Source: JAHILA01 sp035528175
Lineage (GTDB): Bacteria > Patescibacteriota > Minisyncoccia > RBG-13-40-8-A
Direction: 5' to 3'
DNA length: 5,600 nucleotides
NCBI GenBank assembly: GCA_035528175.1
Contig: DATKZC010000019.1
Location: 1 to 5,600 of the forward strand
A model generated the notes under the pieces. It saw only the letters and a list, made by a program, of their open reading frames with translations. It had not been told where the DNA came from and did not search any database. Below are positions 4,529 through 5,600 of the stretch, piece after piece; position 1 is the stretch's first letter; each line of letters opens with the position of its first letter. The position numbers and the translations under genes were made by a program.

Positions 4529-5600
4529 ATGGCAGAAAAATTTGAACGAACAAAACCGCACATTAATGTAGGAACAATTGGCCACGTTGACCATGGGAAA
4601 ACTACTTTAACTGCTGCTATTCTTAAACAATTGAGTGCCAAAGGTTTTAATGCCCAAAAAAAGGGAGTTAGCGAGATTGATAATGCTCCAGAAGAAAGGG
4701 ATCGTGGTATTACTATTGCCTTGGCTCATGTTGAGTACGAAAGTGAGAAAAGACACTATGCCCATATTGATGCTCCTGGTCATGCTGATTACATTAAAAA
4801 CATGATTACCGGCGCCGCTCAGATGGATGGTGCTATTTTGGTTGTATCTGCGGCTGACGGCCCAATGCCCCAGACTAGAGAGCACGTTCTTTTAGCCCGT
4901 CAGGTCGGTGTACCGGCAATTGTCGTATTTCTAAATAAAGTTGACCAGGTTGATGACCCCGAATTAATTGATTTAGTTGAAGCAGAAGTGAGAGAGCTTT
5001 TGACTAAATATGAATTTCCTGGAGATAAAATTCCATTTATCCGTGGTTCAGCTTTAAAAGCCTTAGAGGCAAGCTCTCCGGATTCAGAAGATACTAAATG
5101 TATTTTTGAGCTTATTAAAGCTTTAGATGAATATATTCCAGAGCCAAAACGAGAAACCGATAAACCATTTTTAATGCCGATTGAAGACATCTTTTCGATT
5201 GGAGGTCGCGGAACTGTGGTTACTGGAAAAATTGAAAGAGGAATTGTTAAAATTAATGAAGAAGTTGAAATTATTGGAATAAAGCCGACTCAGAAAACCG
5301 TAATTACGGGTATTGAAATGTTCAATAAGTCATTAGATGAAGGTATGGCAGGTGATAATGCTGGAATTCTCTTAAGGGGATTAAAGAAAGAAGACGCAGA
5401 AAGAGGACAAGTTATCGCCAAACCAGGTAGCGTTACTCCTCATAGTGAATTTGAAGGCGAAGTTTATATTTTATCCAAAGAAGAAGGTGGTCGTCATACC
5501 CCATTTTTTAAGGGATATAAGCCTCAGTTTTATATCCGTACTACCGATGTTACTGGTGATGTAACTTCGTTGGCAGAAGGAACAGAAATGGTAATGCCTG
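4529..5600 (+). CDS. tuf: Elongation factor Tu (3' end outside window)
   Basis: The frame is open to the window end, giving 357 residues; about 40 C-terminal residues of a roughly 395-400-residue protein are missing. EF-Tu binds GTP and delivers aminoacyl-tRNA to the ribosomal A site. The N-terminus MAEKFERTKPHINVGTIGHVDHGKTT carries G1 (GHVDHGKT, 18-25). RGITI (59-63) is switch I. DAPGH (81-85) is G3, with catalytic H85; E. coli has DCPGH. NKVD (136-139) is a canonical G4 and SAL (174-176) a canonical G5. Domain 2 contains FSIGGRGTVVTGKIERG (222-238). Domain 3 contains GGRHTPFFKGYKPQFYIRTTDVTG (320-343). The kirromycin-site Gln in MPQTREH is intact. The start is the only ATG giving the conserved N-terminus and has no Shine-Dalgarno sequence. 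It is the last gene of the rpsL-rpsG-fusA-tuf order, 135 nt after fusA. Confidence 0.97.
   Translation, partial: MAEKFERTKPHINVGTIGHVDHGKTTLTAAILKQLSAKGFNAQKKGVSEIDNAPEERDRGITIALAHVEYESEKRHYAHIDAPGHADYIKNMITGAAQMDGAILVVSAADGPMPQTREHVLLARQVGVPAIVVFLNKVDQVDDPELIDLVEAEVRELLTKYEFPGDKIPFIRGSALKALEASSPDSEDTKCIFELIKALDEYIPEPKRETDKPFLMPIEDIFSIGGRGTVVTGKIERGIVKINEEVEIIGIKPTQKTVITGIEMFNKSLDEGMAGDNAGILLRGLKKEDAERGQVIAKPGSVTPHSEFEGEVYILSKEEGGRHTPFFKGYKPQFYIRTTDVTGDVTSLAEGTEMVMP

Noticed and set aside
4607..5190. Two minus-strand open frames opposite tuf
   Set aside because: Both are antisense to strongly conserved EF-Tu sequence and have no recognisable domain.
1..5600. CRISPR array, insertion sequence, phage or defence genes
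   Set aside because: There are no regularly spaced repeats, transposase motifs or long terminal inverted repeats; every long frame is explained by the listed genes or their shadows.

Overview
The window is A+T-rich bacterial DNA with tightly packed genes. It most likely comes from Candidatus Patescibacteria (CPR), Parcubacteria side. Support for this: a G+C-rich 20-bp palindrome inside rpsG that encodes the peptide LPAGRQG, a tract I associate from memory with predicted Parcubacteria proteins; no usable Shine-Dalgarno sequence at any of the six start codons; a short four-cysteine bL28; a tRNA gene without encoded CCA; and very short intergenic gaps. The window has no 16S rRNA gene, so the assignment is an inference.

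Layout. Positions 1-390 (+) are the 3' end of a ComEC/Rec2-type gene with a metallo-beta-lactamase fold, a DNA-uptake function. Its last codons run antisense through the 3' part of a tRNA-Pro(GGG) gene at 372-442 (-). Just upstream of that tRNA on the same strand is rpmB (ribosomal protein bL28, 451-639, -), so rpmB and the tRNA probably share a transcript. Reading divergently from rpmB is a short integral-membrane site-2 (M50) metalloprotease at 679-1263 (+).

From about 1275 onward the window is a str (streptomycin) operon in the classical order rpsL (uS12), rpsG (uS7), fusA (EF-G), tuf (EF-Tu, cut by the window end). A good sigma-70-type promoter (TTGACA, 17-bp spacer, TATTCT) precedes rpsL, and an 8+1+8 inverted repeat covers its -10 element. 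rpsL, rpsG and fusA are separated by only 2 and 4 nt. fusA and tuf are separated by 135 nt holding a second, weaker promoter candidate that also contains a perfect palindrome. Together the genes supply two proteins of the 30S subunit and the two main elongation GTPases.

I do not see a new multi-gene system here. The observations most worth a second look are: (1) EF-G has a non-canonical guanine-recognition G4 motif, NKIN instead of NKxD, and an equally odd G5 region, while the EF-Tu next to it is canonical at both; (2) the G+C-rich palindrome sits in frame inside the essential gene rpsG; (3) palindromes lie at both str-operon promoter candidates; (4) all six genes share an SD-less start context with T at position -1; and (5) the comEC/tRNA-Pro/rpmB junction is compressed.
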